NCBI GenBank assembly: GCA_034429475.1
Contig: DAOUGD010000251.1
Location: forward strand, 1 to 35,154
Direction: 5' to 3'
Length of the DNA stretch: 35,154 bases
Origin: JAKQHY01 sp034429475
GTDB lineage: Bacteria > Chloroflexota > Anaerolineae > B4-G1 > SLSP01
Numbering within the stretch: position 1 is the first letter of the stretch; each line of letters opens with the position of its first letter. Below the pieces are notes generated by a model that searched no databases, was not told the DNA's origin, and was given only the letters and a program-made list of their open reading frames with translations. This document shows positions 9,001 through 15,715 of the stretch, in pieces. The position numbers and the translations under genes are program-made.

Positions 9001-9511
9001 AACCACCCCCTGCGGAAATCCGCTGCGCCAGGGAAATAGGAGGTAAAAACAAAAAGAGGATGAGTAACACGGCCACGATGACGCCCACCAGCCATCCGCG
9101 TCCCCGAAACGCCGAAAGAACTTGGGTGAACATCGCATCCATTTTCTGCCCCACGGAGGGCTTGGTAGATTCCAACTCCGCAATGCTGACGATCGTGGGT
9201 GCCGTCGCCGTCGGAGCCGCCGTGAGGACGACCTCTGCCGTTGCCCGCTCCTCCAACAGGGCTTCGGCGCGTTCCCGGGCGAAGAAGCCCCCCCCAAACA
9301 CAGGTATAGTATCCTCAGTTAATGGAGTTAGTCTATCCGCAGCCGCCGGCATTGCCCCAGCCTGCATCGGCGACAAATCCGACGCATCAGCCGGGCCGAC
9401 TGCTGCAAATTCGACAGCCACAGAAGTGGGAAGAGCCATCCCTTCTGCCGCCATCCCCTCCAACTCAAGTTGAGGTTCTATCCCCTCATTGGGTTGATAC
9501 TCATCACTCAT
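6035..9511 (-). CDS. Membrane-anchored multidomain surface protein: GH18-like, Ig-like (NBR1 type) and clan-A glycosidase domains
   Basis: The protein has 1158 residues. Residues 1-135 are acidic, Ala/Pro-rich and probably cytoplasmic and disordered. One membrane segment lies near 139-161, so the rest is probably outside the cell. A GH18/YaaH-like barrel (about 360-690) contains GYTGLVLDYRAVP. The position where chitinases carry the catalytic Glu is Arg417 (after Asp415-Tyr416), so this domain is probably not a standard hydrolase. A Ser/Thr/Pro-rich linker leads to an Ig-like domain of the NBR1 type (about 745-835; KTWRFRNVG, GTWWLKSA). The C-terminal barrel (about 853-1158) has EVWNEPN (Glu943, acid/base) and FYTEMGYAS (Glu1071, nucleophile), as in clan-A glycosidases such as GH39 or GH5. 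The substrate is unknown. GGAGGT (9522-9517) precedes the ATG. It has its own promoter and terminator. Confidence 0.8.
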   Translation of the reverse strand: MSDEYQPNEGIEPQLELEGMAAEGMALPTSVAVEFAAVGPADASDLSPMQAGAMPAAADRLTPLTEDTIPVFGGGFFARERAEALLEERATAEVVLTAAPTATAPTIVSIAELESTKPSVGQKMDAMFTQVLSAFRGRGWLVGVIVAVLLILFLFLPPISLAQRISAGGGYESLDAENPTVLHTDGLKVTLDLGAKTKARVKLSTIPRADFAAETLPKDLAPALESLPAYLTPKSPYYMIDVKSKEQSPATMELDIPNEAEPWETLDLYTWNDEAGVWQWIPTRLERGQMTLVAQVATLPTSVMVMQSGMVQQRFATEAAGGTVGGADVVLTEVAVPGMLIGTLGGLTGDAAQLPVATANSRTAIVPVVRNWIAGRDPNWALVSDMLTMEADRTMHVNNLVGLTQGGGYTGLVLDYRAVPAQDSATFALFVKDLATALHAQNLWLAVVVDTPVLMPDGSWNTAGYDWSALGTAVDQLRVVMPTDPGAYAAGGVAQQLIEWGISRIERYKLMPVFSTLSTDGDKPLTFDEVLSPLGNVAPTQPITGPVLPGKTLTFRLGNTISVETDVTSGATRVMVGEKSQWLGTAQWLRARLDMTAHYHLGGVVLRDLLSEGNAINLIPAIADYQAGVESPAYALPEVAWEVAAPTGVISQSIGSLAQPQFVWTAPPVTGTYRIGASVAGLSKGSISVTVGLPQLALSTTVTKTAEVTPTTPTGNQTTGETLAVPQAAYVADVTVPDNTQFEKGEAFVKTWRFRNVGVAAWPKDTALVFTEGEQMSEANKVEVGEVAPGATVDVSVNMKAPDKDGTFKGTWWLKSAGANISGGGVTVMIRAGEETPATPTQPVVVAPVSSGGFELGGHIRNLDLPYKDKMHYAGMNWIKVQVRYGEESMWLVSVAKAAGFKIQVSALGSASMVTEPGFAQNFSAWAAKYAAAGADAIEVWNEPNIDREWQIGQISPQSYTNLLCTAYNAIKTANAGTAVISAAPSPTGYFGGCGPNGCDDKPWMEGLVNAGALNCMDYIGAHHNGGATAPSARSGHPADAGDGHHSWYFLPQTELYYTIFGGARKIFYTEMGYASQEGVSTFSDQFAWARGINNAQQAAWLAEAASLGSSTGMVRCIIVWNVDFVRYGYDPQDGFAIIRPDGSCPACETLHNLLGTR

Positions 9512-9562
9512 GGACTACCTCCAAAAATAATTCCCCATCTTGATGATAGGGATTAGGAAATC

Positions 9563-9590
9563 ATTCTATCACAGGGTCAAAGAATGACAA
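9563..9590 (-). promoter_or_regulatory. Sigma70-type promoter for the surface protein gene
   Basis: On the minus strand, TTGTCA (9590-9585) is followed after 16 bases by TAGAAT (9568-9563). A TG one base upstream of the hexamer makes it an extended -10. Transcription would begin near 9556, about 45 bases before the ATG at 9511, leaving room for the GGAGGT ribosome site. Confidence 0.6.
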
Positions 9591-9615
9591 GGACAATTTT
9601 ACAGTTAAGATTACT

Positions 9616-9644
9616 TTGACTTTTCCCTCAAACCATAGCATAAT
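9616..9644 (+). promoter_or_regulatory. Sigma70-type promoter for the TPR gene
   Basis: TTGACT (9616-9621), a 17-base spacer and CATAAT (9639-9644) form a near-consensus promoter. It points toward the TPR gene and is divergent from the promoter at 9563-9590. The -35 hexamer coincides with an in-frame TTG that an ORF caller would take as the start codon, which argues against that start. Confidence 0.7.
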
Positions 9645-9684
9645 GAGGAAGAGAGCTATCAAAAGAAATAAGGAGGAGGTAAAA

Positions 9685-12600
9685 GTGCCTGAAATTACAC
9701 TCCAAGAATATGAAGCGGAAATTGATTCGCTCATTGAAGAAGCACGTTACCTTGAAGCCTTTGCCCACACTCGTCATATTCTAAATCAACATCCGCGTTA
9801 CATCAATGCCTACTATCTGCTGGGCGACATTATGCTGGAAGCAGATCTGCCTGAACTGGCCGTGGATATGTTCCACCGCACCCTGACGGCGGATCCCGAA
9901 CATCGTATGGCGCGCATCGGCCTGGGATTGGCCTACCAACATCTCAACAACCTGAATGCGGCGATCTGGAATCTGGAACGTGCTTATGAACTGAAACCCA
10001 GCGACCTCGAAGTCGTTGACGAATTGCGACGCCTCTACGGGCGGCGCGACGGATTGGAGCCGGATTATATCCCCCTCACCCGTGCAGGATTGGCGCGCCT
10101 CTACCTCCAGGGAAATCGCACCGCCCGCGCCGTTGAAGAACTGCGGAAGCTGCTCCATAAAGAGCCAGGGCGTGTTGATCTACAACTGGCATTGGCTCAG
10201 GCCTATTGGAAAGACGATCAAATTGTGCAGGCCGCCGATACCTGTCAGAGTATCCTGGACACGATGCGTTATTGCCTCAAAGCCAATCTCCTGTTGGGGA
10301 AATTGTGGCTCGACGGCGGACAGGAGGAAGGGCAAGATTACCTGGATCGTGCCCAGGAAATTGAGTTGACCAACACAACCGCCGCAGAGCTTCTCGGCAC
10401 AGACTCGCCCCTGAGCGTCAGGGACATCGCCCTGGAGCGGTTGATATACAACCCGGCGGACATCTCCGTAGATCAGCAAGCCGACTGGTTCAAACGTCTC
10501 TCAGCCGCGTCCTCCTCGGTTGGCATCTCCGAAGTTGAACCCGAAATGAGCGAAACCGAAGTCCGCCTGGTTGACATCACCGCCGGACTGGAATCCCAGA
10601 TCGAGATTCCCGACTGGCTGCGCGAACTGAGTGGAAGCGAAGGCCAACCCGAAGAAGGCATGGGATGGCTGTCGGGATTTGGGACGGATCAACTCGTCGC
10701 TCGCGCCGAAACAATGGAGGCCGAGCCAGAAGAATGGCAGCCGGAGGAAATCACAGCCGAGGCAATGGACACACAAGAACCAGGCTTCATCAACACCGAA
10801 GCCATCGCCGAAGATATCCCCGATTGGCTCAAAGGCGCCCAGATCACTGCTGTAGAAACTACCAAAGAAGAAGTCCCAACCACAGAAGAACTCCCGGCCT
10901 GGCTCAGCAGCTTTGATACTGAGACAAGCGCCCAACCAACTCCGGCTGAGGCAATCCCCGACTGGTTAAGCACATTACAACCGGCAGAAGCGGCGCCGGC
11001 AGTCGAGTTGCCTGCTGAGGACGTACCGGATTGGCTACGAGAACTCCAACCCCAAGCCGCTGCCGAACCACCTGCGCCCGCAAAAGAATTGCCGGCCTGG
11101 TTGCAAGCCCAGCCCGGCGCCGGGGCAATCCCTGAAGAGGAAGTAGCAGAAGTCATCGAAGAGGAATTGCCGGAAGCCGAAATGCCGACGGAAGAAGTTC
11201 CCGACTGGCTCGCGGGCTTTGTATCGGAAAGTGAAAAGGAAGAGGCCGAGCAAGCGGAAGAAGTCCCGGATTGGCTGCGGGCCTTTAAACCTCAGGAAAC
11301 CGCCGTTTCAGGAGTTACTCCTACGGGGGCGGAACTGCCGGAAGCAGTGGGAGAAGAAACTCCCTTTGATTGGGCTGGTTTTGGTCTCGAAACCGCCGAA
11401 ACGCCGGAAGAAGAGGCCCCCTTTGATTGGACCAGTCTGGGCCTCGAAACTACCGAAACCGCGGAGACACCCGAAGAAAGCGCAGCCTCAACCCTCTACC
11501 CGTCGGAAGAATGGGGTACCGAGACGTCGGAAGAGAGCCTACCTGTCGAAGAAAGCGACTTGCTCTCCGGCGACGACGCGCTGGCCTGGCTGCAAAGCCT
11601 CAGCGCGGGCAAAGAGGACGAACTCCGCGCCCAGGCCGCCGTCGAATCCCAGGCCCGCGTGGACGAAATCCTCGGTCGCAAGCCCGCCCCCAAAGTTGCG
11701 CCCATTGAGGAAGTCGCCCCGCCCCCCGCCCCGGTTGTCCCTACGCCGGAGGCCGCCGAGGGCGCGGACTTCTTCGGCTGGGAAGCCTTCAGCGGCGAAG
11801 CCAGCGAAGTCGGCGCTGCCGAAGCGCCTGCGGAAACGGTCGCACCCGGCGGCATTGATTGGGAAGCGCTCGGCGAGAGCCTCGAAGAAGGCGCAACCGT
11901 CGCCGAAGCGCCCGCCCCGGAAGGCGATCTGATGTCGGGCAACGACGCGCTGGCCTGGCTGCAAAGCCTCAGCGCCGGCAAGGAAGACGAACTGCGCGCC
12001 CAGGCCGCCGTCGAATCCCAGGCCCGCGTGGAAGAAATCCTCGGCCGCAAGCCCGCCGCCAAACCCGAACCCACCCCCGTCGCCGAAGTCGCCCCGCCGC
12101 CCCCGCCGGAGCCGGTGGCCGTCATCGAACAACCGGTTGTGGAGGCGGTTCCGCCACCAGCGTCAGAGCCTACACCCGTCGCCGAAGCGCCCGCCCCGGA
12201 AGGCGACCTGATGTCGGGCGCCGACGCGCTGGCCGGGCGGCAAAGCCTCAGCGCGGGCAAGGAAGACGAACTGCGCGCACAGGCCGCCGTCGAATCCCAG
12301 GCCCGCGTGGATGAAATCCTCGGCCGCAAGCCCGCCGCCAAGCCCGAACCCGCCCCCGTCGCCGAAGTCGCCCCGCCGCCCCCGCCGGAGCCGGTGGTCG
12401 TCATCGAACAACCGGTTGTGGAGGCGGCTCCGCCACCTGCGCCAGAGCCTACCCTCGTCGCCGAGGCGCCTGTCCTGGAAGTCGCGCCAGAACTCGAGCC
12501 TGCCGCCGAGCTTCCCGCCGAGCCGGAACCCGTCGAGGAAGTTGCATCGTTTGGCCCGGCGACGCGCCATGCGAAGCCAATCACCCCTACGACGGATTTA

Positions 12601-12891
12601 TTGGAGGCCATGCGCGCGCGCGTTGAGAAAAACCCTGATGACCATGAAACCCGGCTGCACCTGGCGCGCTCACTATGGGCAGCCGAGGAGGTTAAGGAGT
12701 CCATCTCGCACTACGCCTATCTGATCCGGGAAAACGAGAAGACCAATCTGGTGGTGGAAGACCTGCGCCAGTACGTTGTCCAACGTCCGAAAGACGCGCT
12801 GGTGCTGCGCACACTCGGCGACGCTTATATGAATGAGGGATTGTTGGAGCAGGCGCTTGAGATTTACAATCAGGCCATGAACCTGCTGTAG
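9685..12891 (+). CDS. TPR protein with repeated PDWL motifs and tandem duplications
   Basis: It has about 1068 residues. I place the start at GTG 9685, directly after AGGAGGAGGT (9671-9680), because the longer frame begins in the -35 box. Residues 20-225 form TPR-like helical repeats. From about residue 300 to 555 an acidic, Pro/Glu-rich region carries spaced tetrapeptides of the type (I/V/L)P(D/A)WL, at least eight times, then two FDW(A/T) versions. From residue 623 a module with ALAWLQSLSAGKEDELR and ARVDEILGRKP occurs three times; the last two are a 279-bp direct duplication. In the third copy WL has become GR. TPR-like helices return at about 970-1068. No signal peptide or membrane segment is seen, so it is probably a cytoplasmic scaffold. 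Its partner is unknown. A HIT gene starts 10 bp downstream. Confidence 0.8.
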   Translation: MPEITLQEYEAEIDSLIEEARYLEAFAHTRHILNQHPRYINAYYLLGDIMLEADLPELAVDMFHRTLTADPEHRMARIGLGLAYQHLNNLNAAIWNLERAYELKPSDLEVVDELRRLYGRRDGLEPDYIPLTRAGLARLYLQGNRTARAVEELRKLLHKEPGRVDLQLALAQAYWKDDQIVQAADTCQSILDTMRYCLKANLLLGKLWLDGGQEEGQDYLDRAQEIELTNTTAAELLGTDSPLSVRDIALERLIYNPADISVDQQADWFKRLSAASSSVGISEVEPEMSETEVRLVDITAGLESQIEIPDWLRELSGSEGQPEEGMGWLSGFGTDQLVARAETMEAEPEEWQPEEITAEAMDTQEPGFINTEAIAEDIPDWLKGAQITAVETTKEEVPTTEELPAWLSSFDTETSAQPTPAEAIPDWLSTLQPAEAAPAVELPAEDVPDWLRELQPQAAAEPPAPAKELPAWLQAQPGAGAIPEEEVAEVIEEELPEAEMPTEEVPDWLAGFVSESEKEEAEQAEEVPDWLRAFKPQETAVSGVTPTGAELPEAVGEETPFDWAGFGLETAETPEEEAPFDWTSLGLETTETAETPEESAASTLYPSEEWGTETSEESLPVEESDLLSGDDALAWLQSLSAGKEDELRAQAAVESQARVDEILGRKPAPKVAPIEEVAPPPAPVVPTPEAAEGADFFGWEAFSGEASEVGAAEAPAETVAPGGIDWEALGESLEEGATVAEAPAPEGDLMSGNDALAWLQSLSAGKEDELRAQAAVESQARVEEILGRKPAAKPEPTPVAEVAPPPPPEPVAVIEQPVVEAVPPPASEPTPVAEAPAPEGDLMSGADALAGRQSLSAGKEDELRAQAAVESQARVDEILGRKPAAKPEPAPVAEVAPPPPPEPVVVIEQPVVEAAPPPAPEPTLVAEAPVLEVAPELEPAAELPAEPEPVEEVASFGPATRHAKPITPTTDLLEAMRARVEKNPDDHETRLHLARSLWAAEEVKESISHYAYLIRENEKTNLVVEDLRQYVVQRPKDALVLRTLGDAYMNEGLLEQALEIYNQAMNLL
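11551..12477 (+). repeat. In-gene duplications: one diverged copy and two tandem 279-bp units
   Basis: Units 11920-12198 and 12199-12477 are adjacent, same length (93 codons) and nearly identical. A shorter, more diverged copy lies at 11551-11694. The frame is kept throughout. The high identity of the last two units points to a recent duplication. It may also be unstable, or collapsed or expanded in assembly. Confidence 0.9.
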
Positions 12892-12901
12892 CCGAATCAA
12901 G

Positions 12902-13372
12902 ATGAAATGCCAAACGTGTGAATTAGTGTCCAGACGCGACGCCGGCAACGCCCCGTTGTGGGATTGTATCTACCGGGCGCGATATTGGGATGTCGTCCAC
13001 AGCTTCAACACGGCCTTGCGGGGTTGGCTGGTTCTGGTGGCGCGGCGGCACATCGCAGCGATTGACGAATTGACGGAGGAAGAGGCGGTCGAATTGGGCG
13101 TTTTGTTGCGCCGGGCTTCGCTGGCCCTAAAAGAAGTCACCGGCTGCCTCAAAACGTATGTGATCCAATTCGCCGAAGCAGCCGAGCATCCCCATGTCCA
13201 CTTTCACGTCATTCCGCGTATGGCAGACCAGCCGGAAAACCGCCGCAGCACGAAAATCTTTGGATATTTGGGCGTCGCGGAAGAAGAGAGGGTCAGCGAA
13301 GAAGCGATGAATGACCTTGCGGTAGAAGTGCGGAAAATTCTTCTTTCACAGCCCGCTCTATCCGAGGAATAG
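12902..13372 (+). CDS. HIT-family nucleotide hydrolase/transferase
   Basis: The 156-residue protein belongs to the histidine triad superfamily, which acts on nucleoside phosphoesters. The active-site run HPHVHFHVIPR places the triad at His98, His100 and His102. An N-terminal CQTC (Cys3, Cys6) probably binds zinc, as in many bacterial HIT proteins. The segment RGWLVLVARRHIAAIDELTEEE fits the core strand and helix of the fold. It starts 10 bp after the TPR gene without a clear Shine-Dalgarno, so translation may be coupled. The exact substrate cannot be told from sequence. Confidence 0.88.
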   Translation: MKCQTCELVSRRDAGNAPLWDCIYRARYWDVVHSFNTALRGWLVLVARRHIAAIDELTEEEAVELGVLLRRASLALKEVTGCLKTYVIQFAEAAEHPHVHFHVIPRMADQPENRRSTKIFGYLGVAEEERVSEEAMNDLAVEVRKILLSQPALSEE

Positions 13373-13380
13373 TCATAGGA

Positions 13381-13417
13381 TTGCTATTTTTGCGCTTGCG
13401 GCTATAATCCGCAAGCG
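13381..13417 (+). promoter_or_regulatory. ndk promoter whose -10 box is the loop of a perfect dyad
   Basis: TTGCTA (13381-13386), 16 bases, then TATAAT (13403-13408) gives a promoter about 55 bases before ndk. The TATAAT lies exactly in the 7-base loop between perfectly complementary arms 13393-13401 and 13409-13417 (CGCTTGCGG and its complement). Such placement could be an operator, or a cruciform that exposes or hides the -10. It could also be a chance fusion of the HIT gene's terminator stem with a promoter, although no T-run follows. Confidence 0.55.
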
Positions 13418-13461
13418 TAAAAATATTGCCATAGAACATCTTACGCATTGGAGGTTATAGC

Positions 13462-13929
13462 TTGGAACTGGAACGCACTCTCATTCTTTTGAAGCCGGAC
13501 GCCGTGCAGCGCGGGTTGATCGGCGAGATCATTGGTCGTATCGAACGGCGCGGGCTACGCATTGCGGCGTTAAAGTTGATGCAGATCACGCCCGAACTGG
13601 CCGGGCGGCATTATGCGGAACACGTCGGCAAGTCGTTTTACGACTCGCTGCTCAAGTTCATCACATCGTCGCCGGTGGTGGCGATGGTGGTGGAAGGCCC
13701 GGAAGCAGTCGCAGTGATGCGGGCGACGATGGGCAAAACCAACGCCCGCGAGGCCGCGCCGGGCACCATCCGGGGCGATTTGGGGATTTCCAAAGGCAAC
13801 AACCTGATCCACGGCTCCGACAGCCTGGAATCGGCGCAGCGGGAAGTCGCTATTTTCTTCACGCCGGAAGAGATTCACAGCTATCAGCGCAGCTTTGAAC
13901 CCTGGGTTGAACCGGACGCCGCCTGGTAA
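13462..13929 (+). CDS. ndk: Nucleoside diphosphate kinase
   Basis: Ndk transfers the gamma phosphate from ATP to NDPs through a phosphohistidine. The 155-residue protein shows ERTLILLKPDAVQRGL at the N-terminus and the active-site NLIHGSDS with His117, followed by EVAIFF, all standard. The start codon is TTG, chosen because GGAGGT (13450-13455) lies six bases upstream and no ATG fits. It has its own promoter and is followed by a strong terminator, so it is a single-gene unit. Confidence 0.97.
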   Translation: MELERTLILLKPDAVQRGLIGEIIGRIERRGLRIAALKLMQITPELAGRHYAEHVGKSFYDSLLKFITSSPVVAMVVEGPEAVAVMRATMGKTNAREAAPGTIRGDLGISKGNNLIHGSDSLESAQREVAIFFTPEEIHSYQRSFEPWVEPDAAW

Positions 13930-13950
13930 CAAAGATTTCCGCACAAACAA

Positions 13951-13986
13951 AAACCGCGCAGTCTTAACGACTGCGCGGTTTGATTT
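13951..13986. terminator. Bidirectional intrinsic terminator after ndk
   Basis: A perfect 13-bp stem (13951-13963 with 13969-13981) closes a 5-base TTAAC loop. It is followed by GATTTT on the plus strand. On the minus strand the stem is followed by a T-rich run. It separates ndk from the converging fixX operon and can serve both. Confidence 0.85.
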
Positions 13987-13994
13987 TATAGGAA

Positions 13995-14031
13995 GTTTTT
14001 TGTTGACGGACTGCGTCCGTCAACAAAAAAC
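13995..14031. repeat. Perfect 17-bp dyad between ndk terminator and fixX
   Basis: The arms 13995-14011 and 14015-14031 are perfectly complementary around a 3-base TGC. The outer part of the stem is a T6/A6 pair. The T-run is inside the stem, so on its own this is not a classic terminator. It lies 7 bp past the fixX stop. Confidence 0.75.
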
Positions 14032-14037
14032 ACAACA

Positions 14038-14388
14038 TCAGCCGAATTTGTACGCCACGCCGAACCCGCCGCGCGGCAAGACCCAGCCGATGTTGGTGTA
14101 GGGGCACGCCACCCGGCAACTGCCACATTCCACACAACTTTGATGGGCCACCTGAATCTTCCCATCGTGGCCGAGTTTGTAGACGCCCACCGGGCAGAAG
14201 GACAGACACGGCTTGTGCTGGCAGCGCGCGCACACCCGGTCGTCCTTGATCCACAGATGCGCTTTTTCCTCGTCAATGAAGTACTTCAGCGTCATCAGCA
14301 GGTCGTCCACGTAAACGTCCGGCAGCGTTTCTTTGGCTGCTTGCGGCAATTCTTTGGCCTCGAATGCGTCTCCAGTTTTCATGCTCAT
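14038..14388 (-). CDS. fixX: FixX-like ferredoxin
   Basis: This is the ferredoxin partner of FixC, passing electrons between the Etf:quinone oxidoreductase-like FixC and its acceptor. The protein has 116 residues. Two cysteine groups are seen: CARCQHKPCLSFCP, then CVECGSCRVACPYTNIGW, and the typical FixX ending GGFGVAYKFG. The ATG follows the fixC stop by 4 bp, and a second Met two codons later is an alternative. It is the last gene of the etfB-etfA-fixC-fixX operon. Two stem-loops follow it. Confidence 0.93.
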   Translation of the reverse strand: MSMKTGDAFEAKELPQAAKETLPDVYVDDLLMTLKYFIDEEKAHLWIKDDRVCARCQHKPCLSFCPVGVYKLGHDGKIQVAHQSCVECGSCRVACPYTNIGWVLPRGGFGVAYKFG

Positions 14389-14392
14389 TGTC

Positions 14393-15715
14393 TCACCACC
14401 CCATCACCGATCGTGCCATCGCCACCACGTCCCCCACCGCTTTGGGCAGGGCGCGGCGGCCGCTCAACGCGCCGAGCATATCCGCAAACAGCTTTTTCTT
14501 CGGCTTGCCATACGCGCTGAAGAACTGCCCCAGCGCATCGTTGACGAAGCTGGGATAGACTTCCATGAATTGCGGATGCGTCTCCAGGAACCGGGCGAAG
14601 CCGCGATATTGCTTGAGGTCTTGCAGGATGAAGCCCTCTTTAAGCTGCGTCTCGTAGCGGGACAACATCTCTGCGCTGAAGTCGCCTTTGCCGTGCGCCG
14701 CGACGGCCGTTTCCCCGGCCAGCTTCCCGGCGATGATCGCCATGTTGGTGCCTTCCCAGTGCAGCGCGTTGACCATCGCCGCCGCGTCTCCGGCGATCAT
14801 CGCCCCGCCTGTGTAGAGCCTGGGCATGGCGCGATACCCGCCCTCCGGGATCAGGTGCGCGCCGTATTCCAACAACTGCCCGCCCGCCACCAACGGCGCG
14901 ATGACGGGATGTTGCAGATAGCGCTGGAGAATGTCGTAAGGCCGCAGGCGATACTCGGCCAGCACGTCCAACATCACGCCCAGGCCCACCGACACGCTGG
15001 TTTTGTTGGTGTAGACGAAGCCCATCCCCGGCAGCCCCAGGGACACGTCCCCCAACACCGACACGGCCAATCCGTGATTCTCGTCGGGCAAACCGAAGCG
15101 CGCATTGATGGTGTCCAGCGGCAGGGAGATGACCTGCTTGAACGCCAGCGCCATCTCTGCCGGTTCGAGATCGCGGTCAATCAGCCCCAATTTCTGCGCG
15201 AGCAGGTTGTTGACGCCCTCGCAGATGATCACCACCGGCGCGTAAATCTCGCCCTGCGGACGGTCGGTCACGACGCCCACGACCTGCCCGTCGGCCTCGC
15301 GGATGAAATCCACCACCGCCGTTTTGGGGATGAGGAAAGCGCCGGCTTTCTGCGCCTGCTCGGCCCACCACAGGTCGAAGTTCGCCCGCAAGGTGATGTA
15401 AGCGTCCGCCGGCTCGTTCTTGAGCTTGCCGCCCTGCACCGTCATGCGCGTCAGGCCGTCGGGCGCGAGGAACCAGAACCCGGCCTCCGTGACCGGGCGC
15501 TCAAAGGGGACGCGCAGGCTCATAAAATCGGGAACCAGGTCGGCGATGGCGTGAGTATAGATCGCCCCGCCGAAGTAGTTCTTGCCGCCCGGCTTCTGCC
15601 CGCGCTCGACCAGGGCTACGTTCAACCCGGCGCGGGCCATCACCATGGCCGCGGCGGAACCGGCCAGGCCGGCGCCCACCACCACGGCGTCAAATCGAAT
15701 CTTTTCGTCGCTCAT
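14393..15715 (-). CDS. fixC: FixC-like flavoprotein (Etf:quinone oxidoreductase family)
   Basis: FixC is the FAD protein that takes electrons from EtfAB, probably to quinone. The 440 residues start with the dinucleotide-binding VVVGAGLAGSAAAMVMARAG. Later conserved parts are GGKNYFGGAIYT, GDAAAMVNALHWEGTNMAI (second FAD contact) and a C-terminal FSAYGKPKKKL region. The start ATG overlaps the etfA stop (ATGA), giving translational coupling. A longer frame running up to 16267 is only the antisense-free extension through etfA in another frame and is not a fusion. Confidence 0.93.
   Translation of the reverse strand: MSDEKIRFDAVVVGAGLAGSAAAMVMARAGLNVALVERGQKPGGKNYFGGAIYTHAIADLVPDFMSLRVPFERPVTEAGFWFLAPDGLTRMTVQGGKLKNEPADAYITLRANFDLWWAEQAQKAGAFLIPKTAVVDFIREADGQVVGVVTDRPQGEIYAPVVIICEGVNNLLAQKLGLIDRDLEPAEMALAFKQVISLPLDTINARFGLPDENHGLAVSVLGDVSLGLPGMGFVYTNKTSVSVGLGVMLDVLAEYRLRPYDILQRYLQHPVIAPLVAGGQLLEYGAHLIPEGGYRAMPRLYTGGAMIAGDAAAMVNALHWEGTNMAIIAGKLAGETAVAAHGKGDFSAEMLSRYETQLKEGFILQDLKQYRGFARFLETHPQFMEVYPSFVNDALGQFFSAYGKPKKKLFADMLGALSGRRALPKAVGDVVAMARSVMGW

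Noticed and set aside
9616..9684. TTG 9616 as the TPR gene start
   Set aside because: It is the -35 hexamer of a good promoter, and a far better ribosome site precedes GTG 9685.
11496..12704. Long minus-strand frame opposite the TPR gene
   Set aside because: Antisense of the Pro/Glu repeats, Ser/Gly-rich and without a ribosome site.
13995..14031. Second intrinsic terminator after fixX
   Set aside because: The T-run forms part of the stem and not a tail; I kept it only as a dyad.
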